Source: Pseudomonas sp. SORT22 (GTDB lineage: Bacteria; Pseudomonadota; Gammaproteobacteria; Pseudomonadales; Pseudomonadaceae). From it: DNA of 64,000 bases. The stretch is taken from assembly GCF_018417635.1 (NCBI RefSeq), contig NZ_CP071007.1:2418501-2482500 (forward strand), written 5' to 3'. Shown one piece after another: positions 24,271 through 33,179 of the stretch. Positions within the stretch are counted from its first letter, which is position 1. Every line of letters begins with the position of its first letter. The translations under genes and the position numbers were made by a program. The notes below the pieces were generated by a model. It was not told the origin of the DNA. It made no database searches and was given only the letters and a program-made list of their open reading frames with translations.

Positions 24271-24298
24271 GGGCTTAAATGACTGATAGGGATATTGT

Positions 24299-25702
24299 AT
24301 GGATTTTGATGTTGTTTATATTAAAAGGGTTTCTCTGAAGGGGATTCATCAGAGATATGATTTGGACGTCAGTTTCAACAAAACTTTGAATGTTCTGCAT
24401 GGGCATAATGGGACTGGGAAGTCTACCCTTATTCATATTATTGCTAACATAGCTAATCGTGATTTTTTACGATTTGCATATTTGAGTTTTGATGAGGTGC
24501 TCGTTGAATATTCTAATCGGTGCAAAATTGAAATTCTTCGGCATGGCGCTGAGCCGGCGGTGTTGGAGGTAAAGTACTTTGACTCTGAGGGGCGTGGGAG
24601 TTTCTTTGAGTTCTTAGAGTCTGATGCATTTAAATCGTTCGCGGTAGTTGATGAGGAAAAGTGGGAGGGGCGAGAGCCAAGAACTGAGTTGACAAGCCTG
24701 ATGAGGGGGTTCTTGGAGGGTAATAATGTTCCCGAAATTAACAATTCTTATTTTCCTGCATTCAGGGCGATGCTAGAGGCTTGGTCTAGTCAAGTTGATG
24801 AGGAGATGCGGCGGTTTCGTGGTATAGCTGTAAAGAGGATATCTGTTAAGAAGGTGACCTCTTTTGCTCGAGGGTTGTTTGGTAAATTTTTGCCGGAAAT
24901 TAACTACCCTTCACCGTTGAGTATCGAGAGTAATGTAAAGGAAGAGATTAGAGAGGCGCAGCTGAAAATCGCCCAGTATGAAAGTTCCGTATTTTCTAAT
25001 TCTTTTGTTAAAGTGTTCTCCGCAATTTTGCAGGATGGTACTAGTTCTGATTTGCATGCGGAAGACCTCTTGAGAGAGATTTCAGAGCTTACTACTGAGT
25101 CGGCAGTTAATAAGTTGGTTAACTATGAGGGGCCCTCCAATGCTTACGCCCAACTGCAGCAGTTAGTAGGGGCTAGTCGAGCGTCTCGTGATCTAGCAAG
25201 CTCTGCTACGGGGGCGTTAGTAGTGTATAGGGATGCTCTGAGAGAACGAAGAAGTTTTCAAGAGTCTATATTTGAAGAGCTGGATAAATATTTTGCGGCT
25301 GTTAATAATTTCTTAGAGCAGAAAACTCTTCGCTACGTTCCTGATACTCATCGACGAATTCCACGCGTAGGTCTTCAGTTTCCTGACGGATCATGGAGTA
25401 GTATTCGAGTTATGTCATCGGGTGAGCGTCAGCTGCTTACGATGCTTTATGCTGTGACCAAGATGAGTGCTGATACTTTAGTTTTGATTGATGAGCCTGA
25501 GCTTTCTTTGCATATTGATTGGCAGGAAGAGCTGCTGGAGAAGATGATGGATCAGCTTGGGAATCGTCAAATTATAGTTTGTACGCACTCTCCTGCAATC
25601 GCTTCCAGTTATCAAGACTGCATGATTGAAGTAGTGCCAATACTTTCTTCAAAATACGCGTCCGGTGTCGATTCAGTTGATGAGGACGAGGAGCTGATCT
25701 GA
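24299..25702 (+). CDS. SMC/ABC-like AAA ATPase, AriA-like (PARIS-type defence)
   Basis: 467 residues, cytosolic. Walker A GHNGTGKST (35-43), an ABC-type signature SSGERQ (373-378), Walker B TLVLIDEPE (393-401) and a His switch CTHS (428-431) enclose a helical insert (about 150-330) like the coiled insert of RecF/OLD-type AAA_15/AAA_21 proteins. In PARIS systems this ATPase (AriA) scaffolds and holds the effector AriB until a phage anti-restriction protein is sensed. Size and the overlapping TOPRIM partner fit. Codon and base use are AT-rich, unlike all neighbours, implying recent transfer. Other ATPase/DUF4435 modules exist, so the system name is inferred. Confidence 0.85.
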   Translation: MDFDVVYIKRVSLKGIHQRYDLDVSFNKTLNVLHGHNGTGKSTLIHIIANIANRDFLRFAYLSFDEVLVEYSNRCKIEILRHGAEPAVLEVKYFDSEGRGSFFEFLESDAFKSFAVVDEEKWEGREPRTELTSLMRGFLEGNNVPEINNSYFPAFRAMLEAWSSQVDEEMRRFRGIAVKRISVKKVTSFARGLFGKFLPEINYPSPLSIESNVKEEIREAQLKIAQYESSVFSNSFVKVFSAILQDGTSSDLHAEDLLREISELTTESAVNKLVNYEGPSNAYAQLQQLVGASRASRDLASSATGALVVYRDALRERRSFQESIFEELDKYFAAVNNFLEQKTLRYVPDTHRRIPRVGLQFPDGSWSSIRVMSSGERQLLTMLYAVTKMSADTLVLIDEPELSLHIDWQEELLEKMMDQLGNRQIIVCTHSPAIASSYQDCMIEVVPILSSKYASGVDSVDEDEELI

Positions 25703-26631
25703 TGGAGCTCAAATATGATCTCGCTCAATACTTAACAATGACAAAAATGAGTTCAAAGATTAGAGTGTTGGTTGAGGGGAAAGATGATCGCTCTCATGTG
25801 CATAATTTAATAAAAGTCGCTGCTCCAGGCTTGAGATTTAGAGTGGATACTGCAGTGGAACTAGTCGGTGACTGCGATGAGACTCGCACAAACAATAGAG
25901 CGAAGATTGAGAAGGTTCATTCATGCTGTAAAGGTAAAGGTACTCATAAGAAACTGTTCTTTTTTTGCGATCGCGAATTTAGGCGGTTTGTAGTTGGTGA
26001 CTCTATTGTCGATGAGTTGTTAGAGCATGAGGTTGATGGGAATCTATCTTGGAGTTTGGGGCATTCAATTGAAAATTATTTTTTAAGTTCATCTATGCTT
26101 TGTGAAGGCTTTCGATACTTAACGGCTTCCGCGCAAAAAAATGAAGCTATCGATATGTTTGTAAGGTATTTCCCTTCTGCCATAAGGTTAGTTGCGTCTC
26201 TAACAGTTGCTGCCAAGGATTTAAGGTGTGCAGGATATCCGGGTGGATTGTTAAAGTGGCAAAACATTGAGTTTAATGATGCGGGCATTGTTTTGAAGTT
26301 TGAGCCCTCGGATGATGTGTTTAGAAACAGATTTTTAAATGCTGTGGAAGAGTCGGACTCAATCGTCAATGCCACTGATGTAGATGTTTGCTCTAGATTT
26401 TGTCGGGGGCACACAGCGGTATTGGTGTTGCAGAGGGTTTTTGCAGCATGCCTATTTTTCTGTGGTCAGAGCAGCGATGCAATAGCCGCAAAATATGACG
26501 CGGATGCCTTCAATAATCTCTCCGAGGCCACTATATCTTCGGCGCTGTCTGAGGCATGGATCCTGAGAGTTCGACAAGGTGAACCACAGTATCCACTGCC
26601 TCTCGTCGCTTCCATTTTAGCATGTGCTTAA
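25702..26631 (+). CDS. DUF4435/TOPRIM-like effector, AriB-like (PARIS-type defence)
   Basis: 309 residues. The TOPRIM-type first strand RVLVEGKDDR places the metal-binding Glu at E25, FFFCDREF (87-93) supplies the D-x-E pair (D90, E92), and LGHSIENYFL (119-128) is the His/Glu/Asn stretch typical of DUF4435. AriB in PARIS is a nuclease released by AriA, reported to cut host tRNA-Lys and so stop phage growth. The ATG shares one base with the ATPase stop (TGATG), with GAGGAG upstream, so the two are translationally coupled. AT-rich like its partner. Toxic activity is inferred, not shown. Confidence 0.83.
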   Translation: MELKYDLAQYLTMTKMSSKIRVLVEGKDDRSHVHNLIKVAAPGLRFRVDTAVELVGDCDETRTNNRAKIEKVHSCCKGKGTHKKLFFFCDREFRRFVVGDSIVDELLEHEVDGNLSWSLGHSIENYFLSSSMLCEGFRYLTASAQKNEAIDMFVRYFPSAIRLVASLTVAAKDLRCAGYPGGLLKWQNIEFNDAGIVLKFEPSDDVFRNRFLNAVEESDSIVNATDVDVCSRFCRGHTAVLVLQRVFAACLFFCGQSSDAIAAKYDADAFNNLSEATISSALSEAWILRVRQGEPQYPLPLVASILACA

Positions 26632-26645
26632 TGATTTCTTATTTG

Positions 26646-26663
26646 GCCGGACAGTAGTCCGGC
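26646..26663 (+). terminator. Hairpin after the PARIS-like operon
   Basis: Perfect 7-bp stem GCCGGAC/GTCCGGC with AGTA loop, 15 bp after the AriB-like stop. There is no long T-run. Confidence 0.6.
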
Positions 26664-26954
26664 TATCTCAGTCGAAAATAATCCGTGAATAATGTTGAAT
26701 TGCGCTACAGTGCAGGGTGCTTGTTTGAAATTAACTCGGGAGCCACGACCTTGTTGATAGAATGTTATTGGTTATCAGTTTCGAGGTGTAAAGCAAGAAA
26801 CTCAAGATTCTGTCGGCTCGCTACTGACCCTATCGACTACTATCAGTGAATAATTGCTGGTACTCAAGCAACCCATGCTGCATCGCTGCTGACCCCGCAG
26901 CACTTCCCTCATGCTACGGCCAAATAAACTATAAAAATCAACCAACTACCCACC

Positions 26955-26969
26955 TGGCACAACCATTGC
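26955..26969 (+). promoter_or_regulatory. Sigma-54 (RpoN) promoter
   Basis: TGGCACAACCATTGC: -24 GG and -12 GC separated by exactly 10 bp, matching TGGCAC-N5-TTGC in all specific bases. It lies 43 bp before the TonB-receptor ATG, so transcription should begin near 26980. An enhancer-binding activator is required but not encoded nearby. Confidence 0.8.
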
Positions 26970-27011
26970 GAAGCCCCCCGTCTCTTTCCCCTTTGTGGAA
27001 CATTGACGTTC

Positions 27012-29231
27012 ATGACCGCTCCCTTCGCCCGCGTGCCCCTGTTACTGGCCATCGCCGCTGCCTTGCCCACGCTCCCCGGCTTCGCCGCCGAGCCAGCCCC
27101 CGAAGCCCTGCCCACCGTTACCGTCACCGCGCAAAAGCGCGAAGAGTCGGTGCAGGACGTGCCCTCGGCCATTTCTGTGGTCAGCGCCAGACAGATCGCC
27201 GACAGCGGCGGCGGTTTCAGTGCCGGCAAGGCGTTGCAGAACGTGCCCAACGCCATCGCCCCGGAGTTTGCCGGGCACCAGCGGCCGCGCTGGTACATTC
27301 GTGGCATGGGCTCGGGGGACATGGCCTCGACCACGGTTTACCCGGTGGGCATCTACACCGATGACGTGTATATCGACCCTCACGTAGCCACCGGTTTTCC
27401 GCTCTACGACATGGAGCGCGTCGAGGTGCTGCGCGGGCCGCAGGGCACGCTGTGGGGCAAGAACACCACCGGCGGGGCGATCAACTTCGTTTCGCGCAAG
27501 CCGGATTTCGAGAAAGCCAACGGTTACTTCAAGCTCGACCTGGGCAACTACAATTCGCGCCTGTACGAAGGTGCCTATGGCGATACGCTGATCGACAACA
27601 AGCTGGCCGCACGGGTGGCGTTTGTCGACCAGAGCGCCGATGGCCAACTGGAGAACCAGGTCGATGGCCACACCGTCGGCGATATCCACGACCAGGCCCT
27701 GCGCCTGCAGTTGCTGGCGCAGATCAACGACGACCTGCAGGCCACCCTGCAATTGCATGGCCGCGACTACACAGGCCAGGGCATTGCCACCCGCGCCTGG
27801 GGGGCGGGGCCGGGCGGCAGCACGCTGTTTGGCCCGGCACCCAAGCCGGATACCGATGAGGCCGCATTTACCGGCAAGGCCGAAGACCGCATCGAGCACA
27901 ACGGTGTGCAGTTGGCGTTGAAGTGGGACCTGGGCGACCTGCAACTGGATTCGATCACCGCCTTCGACGATATTCACGAAAAAGCTGAAAGCCCGAACAT
28001 GAGCATCTACGAGTTCGGCCGCGGTTTTAACGATGACCGCTGGAAGCAGGTGTCTCAGGAGTTGCGTTTGTCTTCGGCGAAGAACCAGCCGCTCAGCTGG
28101 ATCGTCGGCACCCATCTGTTCCATGAGCAGCTCGACAGCCGCAACGACAACGGCCTGTTGCCCAAGTCCTACAACCAGGCCTTTGGCGTGGCCGATTATG
28201 GCCGTACCGATATCGACCAGCGCACCGACAGTTTCGCGATTTTCGGCAGCAGCACCTGGCAGGCCACTGACAACCTGAGCCTCACCGCCGGCCTGCGCTG
28301 GACCCGCGAAACCAAGGACATCGACCTGCACCGCGTCGCAGCGCCGGATGCCGACGCGGTCAGCTACAGCAGCGAACGCGACTGGTGGAAGCACTACAGC
28401 GGCGACCTGGTGACCCGCGTTGAACAGGACGAAAAGCGCACCTGGAACAAGCTCACCTACGACTTCACCCCCGAGTACCAGCTCAACGACAACGCGCGGG
28501 TGTATTTTCGTTATGCCAAGGGCTTTCGCTCCGGTGGTTTCAGCGGCGGTGCACAGGTGCAGGCCGAGGCCTCGGTGGTGGCGCCGGAGAACGTCGATGC
28601 CTATGAACTGGGGGTCAAGAGCGAGTGGTTCGACGAGCGCCTGATCGCCAACGCCAACGTCTTTTACTACGACTACTCGGACATCCAGGTCAACGCCGTG
28701 TCGGTGCGCGACGGGCAGGTGGTGTCGCTGCTGACCAACAGCGGCCAGGGGGTGATTCGCGGCGCCGAGTTCGAGCTGCAGGCCTTGCCGTTCAGCAACC
28801 TGGAGCTGCATGGCTCGCTCGGCTTGCTGCATACCGAATTGCAGGACTTCGAGTCGGGTGGGGTGGATTACTCCGGTAACCGCATTGCCCGCTCGCCGTC
28901 GCGGACCCTGGCGGTGGGCGGCAGTTACCGGATACCGCTGGAAAATGGCGATGAAGTGCGCCTGGGCACGGACTGGCGCTACCAGAGCCGGATCTTCTTC
29001 CTGCCCACGGCGCAGCAGGATCACAGCGTGTCCCAGGGCGGCTATACCTTGGGCAATGCCAGTGCCACCTATCACCTGGGCGGGCGCTATGACCTGGACC
29101 TGACTGCTTACGTGAACAACCTGACCGACAAGCAGTACAAGACCGACAGCGTGCCGCTGCCGTTTGATATTGCCTGGGATGCGCGCGGGGATCGGCGTAC
29201 CTTCGGGGTGAGTGCGACGACGCGGTTTTGA
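27012..29231 (+). CDS. TonB-dependent outer-membrane receptor
   Basis: 739 residues. Signal peptide to about residue 25 (PGFAAEPA), TonB box-like LPTVTVTAQKREE (about 33-45), plug (about 45-160: VPSAISVVSARQIAD, MERVEVLRGPQGTLWGKNTTGGAINFVSRKP) and barrel ending RRTFGVSATTRF. No STN signalling domain. The RGPQGTLWGKNTTGGAINF style is that of receptors for non-iron or sulfur/carbohydrate substrates as well as siderophores. Expression is probably sigma-54 dependent (promoter 43 bp upstream), unusual for iron receptors. The substrate is unknown; the organosulfur-type ABC operon 3.3 kb downstream may be functionally linked (inference). Confidence 0.9.
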   Translation: MTAPFARVPLLLAIAAALPTLPGFAAEPAPEALPTVTVTAQKREESVQDVPSAISVVSARQIADSGGGFSAGKALQNVPNAIAPEFAGHQRPRWYIRGMGSGDMASTTVYPVGIYTDDVYIDPHVATGFPLYDMERVEVLRGPQGTLWGKNTTGGAINFVSRKPDFEKANGYFKLDLGNYNSRLYEGAYGDTLIDNKLAARVAFVDQSADGQLENQVDGHTVGDIHDQALRLQLLAQINDDLQATLQLHGRDYTGQGIATRAWGAGPGGSTLFGPAPKPDTDEAAFTGKAEDRIEHNGVQLALKWDLGDLQLDSITAFDDIHEKAESPNMSIYEFGRGFNDDRWKQVSQELRLSSAKNQPLSWIVGTHLFHEQLDSRNDNGLLPKSYNQAFGVADYGRTDIDQRTDSFAIFGSSTWQATDNLSLTAGLRWTRETKDIDLHRVAAPDADAVSYSSERDWWKHYSGDLVTRVEQDEKRTWNKLTYDFTPEYQLNDNARVYFRYAKGFRSGGFSGGAQVQAEASVVAPENVDAYELGVKSEWFDERLIANANVFYYDYSDIQVNAVSVRDGQVVSLLTNSGQGVIRGAEFELQALPFSNLELHGSLGLLHTELQDFESGGVDYSGNRIARSPSRTLAVGGSYRIPLENGDEVRLGTDWRYQSRIFFLPTAQQDHSVSQGGYTLGNASATYHLGGRYDLDLTAYVNNLTDKQYKTDSVPLPFDIAWDARGDRRTFGVSATTRF

Positions 29232-29249
29232 GCCGGGGCTGCCGGCCTC

Positions 29250-29272
29250 ATCGCTGGCAAGCAGCTCCCACA
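29250..29272 (-). repeat. REP element, variant
   Basis: ATCGCTGGCAAGCAGCTCCC, a degenerate REP after the TonB-receptor stop. Confidence 0.65.
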
Positions 29273-29371
29273 GGGTGCGATGACCATCGGTCGGGCTTGC
29301 GTGCAAGCCTGTCGATCCACCCCCGGCCCAATCGACCATCCTGCACATACCCCACGTGCAGGAGTGCCCCC

Positions 29372-29725
29372 ATGTCCTATGTAGACGGTTTCGTCCTCGC
29401 AGTCCCCACCGCCAACCGCGACACGTTTAAAAAGCACGCCGAAGCAGCAGCCGTAGTGTTCAAGGAGTGCGGTGCCTTGAAGGTCATCGAATGCTGGGGC
29501 GACGATGTGCCGGATGGCAAGGTCACCTCGTTCCCCATGGCTGTGAAGCTCAAGGGCGACGAGACGGTGGTGTTTTCCTGGATCCTCTGGCCGTCGCGCG
29601 AGGTGCGCGATGCCGGGATGCAGAAGATGATGCAAGACCCGCGCATGCAGCCTGACAAGAATCCGATGCCGTTTGATGGCATGCGAATGATTTTTGGTGG
29701 GTTCAGGATTCTGGTGGAAGTCTAG
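29372..29725 (+). CDS. DUF1428 family protein (YbaA-like)
   Basis: 117 residues of the DUF1428 ferredoxin-like (dimeric alpha/beta barrel) family: MSYVDGFVLAVPTANRDTF, KECGALKVIECWGDDVPDGK, VVFSWILWPSREVRDAG and FDGMRMIFGGFRILVEV. Cytosolic, probably a dimer; no enzymatic role known. AGGAG precedes ATG 29372. Inverted REPs follow immediately. Confidence 0.92.
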   Translation: MSYVDGFVLAVPTANRDTFKKHAEAAAVVFKECGALKVIECWGDDVPDGKVTSFPMAVKLKGDETVVFSWILWPSREVRDAGMQKMMQDPRMQPDKNPMPFDGMRMIFGGFRILVEV

Positions 29726-29729
29726 ATGT

Positions 29730-29778
29730 ATCGCGGGGCAAGCCCGCTCCCACTGTAGGAGCGGGCTTGCCCCGCGAT
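29730..29778. repeat. Palindromic REP pair
   Basis: ATCGCGGGGCAAGCCCGCTC then CCAC (minus orientation) is joined by TG to TAGGAGCGGGCTTGCCCCGC then GATA (plus orientation). The almost 50-bp near-perfect palindrome sits between two convergent stop codons and may act as a bidirectional terminator or stabiliser. Confidence 0.9.
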
Positions 29779-29788
29779 AGGCTCCCCG

Positions 29789-31414
29789 CTAAACCCTGAA
29801 CCGCGCCACCAGCGCCGTCAGCTGCCCGGCCAACCCCGCCAGCGCCTGGCTGGCTTCGCGGGTTTCCTGCGCCCCGGCCGCCGAGCGGGTCGACAGGTCG
29901 CGAATGTTCAGCAGGTTGCGATCCACTTCCCGCGCCACCTGCGCCTGTTCCTCGGCAGCGCTGGCAATCACCAGGTTGCGCTCGTTGATCTCGCCAATGG
30001 CGCTGTAGATCCCCTCCAGCACCTGTCCCGAGGCCTGGGTGATGCCCAGGGTTGATTGCGCCCGCTGGGTGCTGGCATGCATCGAGGCCACCGCCGCTTC
30101 GGTGCCGTGCTGCACGCGGCCGATCATCTGCTCGATTTCCTGGGTCGATTGCTGGGTGCGGTAGGCGAGGGTGCGTACTTCATCGGCGACCACCGCAAAG
30201 CCACGCCCGGCTTCACCGGCACGGGCCGCTTCGATGGCGGCATTGAGCGCCAGCAGGTTGGTTTGCTCGGACACCGAGCGGATCACTTCCAGCACCTGGC
30301 CGATATCGCGAATCTGCCCGGCCAGTTGCTCCAGGTGCTCGCTGCTGGTTTGCACTTCACGGGCCATGGCCTGGGTGCCGTCGAGGTTGTCGCTGACCTG
30401 GCGGCGGCTCTGTTCGGCCAGGTCATTCGAGGCGCTGGCGGCCTGGGAGGTGGACACGGCATTGCGCGCTACTTCTTCCACCGCGGTGGTCATTTCAGTG
30501 ACGGCGGTGGCAGCCTGTTCCAGCTCCTGGTCCTGCTGGCGCAGGCTGTGCGAGCTCTGTTCGGTGATGCCGTTGAGCGCACCGGCAGCTTCGGCCAGTT
30601 GCGTGGCGCAACTGCTGATCTGCCCCAGGGTGTCGCGCTGGCTGTGCTGCATGCGCTGCAGTTCGCTGAACAACTGGCCGATCTCGTTGCTGCTGTGCAC
30701 CGCCACCGGCACGCTCAAGTCACCGCCGGCAATGCGCTGAAAGTGCTGCCCGGCTTCACGCAGCGGGCGCAGCACGCGCTGGGCGATAAAGCTCCAGCAC
30801 AGTGCGGCAAGCAGCAAGGTCAGCAGCCCCAGCGCCACGCTCAGCACCTGGGCGCTGCTCAGACGTCGATCGGATTCGAGCATGATCTGCTGGCTGCGCT
30901 CGTTCAACGCCGCCACCAGTTGCTGGCGCAGCGCCTGCAAGCGGCCCATGGCGTTGCCAGCGTCGGTGTTGACCCTGAAGTAATGCTGCAGGTCGTTGTT
31001 GCCGGTCGCTTCACGCTGGCCGGCCACGGCCTTGGCGTAGTCGCCGAAGGTGGTTTGCAGCTCGACGGCGAGGCCTTTAAAGGTGGGCTCCTGGGCATTG
31101 CTGACCAGCTCGCTGATCAGTTGCGCGCTGTTGCCCAGCAGTTCTTGCGAGAGCTTCAAGCGTTTGTTGGCGCTGTCGCTGTGGCCGCCGCTCTGTTCGA
31201 TAAAGCCCGAAGAGACATTGGCGCTGGCGCGGATCGCCATCAGCAAGGCGTTGTTCAGGCGATCCGACTGGTGCGCGGTCTGGTCCAGTTCGCTGATCTG
31301 CTGGTCGCTGCCCACCGCCACGCGCCAGGCGCTGACGGTGGAAAACAGCAAGGTCAGGCTGAACAGCGACAGCACCCAGAACATACCGGTGCGGATTTTC
31401 AGGTCGGCGAACAT
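29789..31414 (-). CDS. Methyl-accepting chemotaxis protein
   Basis: 541 residues. TM1 at about 10-30 ([20 protein letters not shown]), a periplasmic four-helix-bundle (Tar-like) ligand domain about 31-185, TM2 about 190-212 ([20 protein letters not shown]), HAMP about 213-265, then a signalling hairpin with the conserved tip [37 protein letters not shown]. It lacks an obvious C-terminal CheR/CheB pentapeptide. It signals to CheA; ligand unknown. ATG 31414 has AAGGAG upstream. No che genes adjoin, as is usual for pseudomonad receptors. Confidence 0.95.
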   Translation of the reverse strand: MFADLKIRTGMFWVLSLFSLTLLFSTVSAWRVAVGSDQQISELDQTAHQSDRLNNALLMAIRASANVSSGFIEQSGGHSDSANKRLKLSQELLGNSAQLISELVSNAQEPTFKGLAVELQTTFGDYAKAVAGQREATGNNDLQHYFRVNTDAGNAMGRLQALRQQLVAALNERSQQIMLESDRRLSSAQVLSVALGLLTLLLAALCWSFIAQRVLRPLREAGQHFQRIAGGDLSVPVAVHSSNEIGQLFSELQRMQHSQRDTLGQISSCATQLAEAAGALNGITEQSSHSLRQQDQELEQAATAVTEMTTAVEEVARNAVSTSQAASASNDLAEQSRRQVSDNLDGTQAMAREVQTSSEHLEQLAGQIRDIGQVLEVIRSVSEQTNLLALNAAIEAARAGEAGRGFAVVADEVRTLAYRTQQSTQEIEQMIGRVQHGTEAAVASMHASTQRAQSTLGITQASGQVLEGIYSAIGEINERNLVIASAAEEQAQVAREVDRNLLNIRDLSTRSAAGAQETREASQALAGLAGQLTALVARFRV

Positions 31415-31553
31415 GCGGGCAGTACTCCTTGAGTTGTTATCAGCACCACGCTTTGCCGCGGCAACGGCGGTGGGTGGTCTGCTATCGGAGTCGCCGGCGG
31501 CGGACTTGAGGGCGCTTAGCCTGCTTGTGTTCGATTACCGCACGCTGTTTGCC

Positions 31554-32465
31554 TCAGCGCCCCTCATGTTGGCGCCGATAGGCCCCCGGCTGCACGCCGA
31601 CGGCCTTGCTGAAGGCGCGGGTAAACGCGGCAATCGACTGATACCCCACCGCTGCGCACACCTGCTCGACGGTGTTGTTGGCCTTGAGCAACTGGCAGGC
31701 ATGGCGCATGCGCAGGGCCAGCAATACCTGCCCCGGCGATTGCCCGGCCAGTTCGCTGAAACGCTTGAAAAATGCCGAGCGCGACAGCCCGGTGCAGGCC
31801 GCCATGCTTTCCAGCGACCAGGGCTGCTCGGGGTGTTCGATCAACTGCTCGAGCAGGCTGGCAAAGTTGCCGTGGCGGGCCAGGGCGACCAGGCCGCGGA
31901 TGCCCTGGTCGTCACTGACCCGCTGGCGCAGCACGTACAAGAACAGCAAGTGGCTCAAGCGTTCGAGCAAGGCCGAGGAGGGCGCAGGCAGGCGTTGGCA
32001 CTCGGCCAGGATCAGCTCGAACAGCGCCCGCGCCGCGCTTAGCGCCGGGTCGCCGGCGCGCAGGATGATCCAGTCGTCCAGGCCTTCGATGATCAGCGAC
32101 GACAAGCCCGGCTGAAAATGAAAGAAGCCGCACACCAGGCCCACGCCATCGGTGGCTGTACTGTCCAGCGGTTGCATGACCTGGCGTGGTTGCTGCTGGG
32201 CCAGCTCGCACTCCTCGGCGTTGGACAGCCGATAGTTGAAGTCGCGCAGCAGGAACACCGCATCGCCCGCTTGCAGGCGAATGGCCTCGGCCTGGCCATC
32301 GATATGCAGCCAGCAGTGGCCCTGGACGATCAGGTGGAAACTGGCCCGCGCCAGGCCATGGGTGCTGGCGTGCCAGCCACCGCAGTAACGCCCGACATGG
32401 AACAGGCTGGCGTCTAGCTCAAGGCTTTCTAATAACCAATCGACTACTGGGCTGGATGAAATCAT
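31554..32465 (-). CDS. AraC-family regulator with cupin_6 domain
   Basis: 303 residues. The N-terminal cupin (HLIVQGHCWLHIDG, RLQAGDAVFLLRDFNYRL) is typical of AraC_binding_N/cupin_6 sensors. The C-terminal HTHs are SLESMAACTGLSRSAFFKRFSE and TVEQVCAAVGYQSIAAFTRAFSKAVG. It is divergent from the AhpD-like gene and ABC operon (106 bp between starts), so it is probably the local regulator of that operon. Similar regulators sit next to oxidoreductases or AhpD-like genes in pseudomonads (inference). Confidence 0.9.
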   Translation of the reverse strand: MISSSPVVDWLLESLELDASLFHVGRYCGGWHASTHGLARASFHLIVQGHCWLHIDGQAEAIRLQAGDAVFLLRDFNYRLSNAEECELAQQQPRQVMQPLDSTATDGVGLVCGFFHFQPGLSSLIIEGLDDWIILRAGDPALSAARALFELILAECQRLPAPSSALLERLSHLLFLYVLRQRVSDDQGIRGLVALARHGNFASLLEQLIEHPEQPWSLESMAACTGLSRSAFFKRFSELAGQSPGQVLLALRMRHACQLLKANNTVEQVCAAVGYQSIAAFTRAFSKAVGVQPGAYRRQHEGR

Positions 32466-32571
32466 CTAATGAAAAGACTCAGGAGCAAGTAATAGCGACT
32501 GCAGAATATGGCAGGTAATTCTTATAACCAACAGACTTGTGGCACACCCTCAGTCAGCAGGAGTCCACTCC

Positions 32572-33129
32572 ATGTCGCGCGTCACTGTCCATACTCTGCA
32601 AAGCGCCCCAGAGGCTGCCCGCCCTTACCTGGAAAACGCCCAGAAGGCTTCGGGCTTCATCCCCAACCTGCTCGGCGTGCTGGCCAGCGCCCCGGCGGCG
32701 CTGGAAACCTACGTCACCGTCTCGGCACTCAACGGCAAGGCCGAGCTGAGCCTCGCCGAGCGTGAGGTGGTGCAACTGGTGGCCGCCACCAATCATGGCT
32801 GCGACTTCTGCGTGGCCGGCCACACCGCCGTGGCACTGAACAAGGCCAAGCTGGCGCAGGAGGTGGTCGACGCCCTGCGCGCCAAGGGCGAGCTGCCAGA
32901 AGAGAAGCTCGAAGCCCTGGCGGCGTTCACCCGCGAAGTGATCGCCACCCGCGGCAATGTCAGCGAAGCCGGCTACGGTGCGTTTCGCGAAGCCGGCTAC
33001 AGCGAAGGCAATGCCCTGGAGGTGATCCTCGGTGTCAGTCTGGCAACCCTGTGCAACTTTGCTAATGTGTTCGCCCAGACGCCGCTCAATGACGAGCTGA
33101 GCAAGTACCGCTGGCAGCCTTCGGCATAA
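32572..33129 (+). CDS. AhpD-like (carboxymuconolactone decarboxylase family) protein
   Basis: 185 residues, all-helical CMD fold with the redox motif CDFCVAGH (C77, C80, H84) of AhpD-type alkylhydroperoxidases; EREVVQLVAATNHG precedes it. It probably reduces peroxides or thiol adducts via a CxxC relay. CAGGAG precedes ATG 32572. First gene of a five-gene run (AhpD-like, acyl-CoA dehydrogenase-like, ABC ATPase, binding protein, permease); a GNRA-loop hairpin separates it from the second gene. Confidence 0.92.
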   Translation: MSRVTVHTLQSAPEAARPYLENAQKASGFIPNLLGVLASAPAALETYVTVSALNGKAELSLAEREVVQLVAATNHGCDFCVAGHTAVALNKAKLAQEVVDALRAKGELPEEKLEALAAFTREVIATRGNVSEAGYGAFREAGYSEGNALEVILGVSLATLCNFANVFAQTPLNDELSKYRWQPSA

Positions 33130-33138
33130 CGACCCTCG

Positions 33139-33158
33139 GCGCCAGCGCAAGCTGGCGC
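33139..33158 (+). terminator. Intercistronic hairpin with GCAA tetraloop
   Basis: GCGCCAGC-GCAA-GCTGGCGC, a perfect 8-bp stem capped by a GNRA loop between the AhpD-like and acyl-CoA dehydrogenase-like genes. There is no T-run, so it is more likely an mRNA-processing/stability element or partial attenuator than a full stop. Confidence 0.5.
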
Positions 33159-33179
33159 ATTGTTAAAGGAGTAAACCCT

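Larger units (their letters stand above)
23774..24298. other. Intergenic region at the left edge of the AT-rich insert
   Basis: The first half (to about 23970) is GC-rich host DNA: the long leader of the DUF3077 gene, with an inverted repeat AGCGCC/GGCGCT followed by six T on the minus strand. From about 24120 the DNA turns AT-rich and holds two TATAAT boxes (24234-24239 and 24265-24270), 35-65 bp before the ATPase start. I found no tRNA, direct-repeat att pair or integrase. Confidence 0.55.
26632..27011. other. Intergenic region at the right edge of the AT-rich insert
   Basis: Contains the hairpin terminator at 26646-26663, an inverted TGCTG/CAGCA pair near 26889-26903 and the sigma-54 promoter at 26955-26969. 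Composition returns to GC-rich by about 26880. No ORF with an RBS, tRNA or obvious target-site duplication was seen. Confidence 0.6.

Noticed and set aside
24110..26880. Prophage or integrative element around the PARIS-like pair
   Set aside because: No integrase, tRNA target, direct repeats or phage genes found; only two genes are carried.
27042..29348. 768-residue open frame antisense to the TonB receptor
   Set aside because: Same GC-skew artefact; the plus strand has a complete receptor with plug and barrel motifs.
29730..29778. Inverted REP pair considered as a CRISPR or IS end
   Set aside because: Only two copies in palindromic order, same core as the dispersed REPs, no spacers and no transposase.
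32548..32570. Sigma-54 promoter before the AhpD-like gene (TGGCACACCC...)
   Set aside because: A TGGCAC is present but no GC falls 10 bp after the GG.
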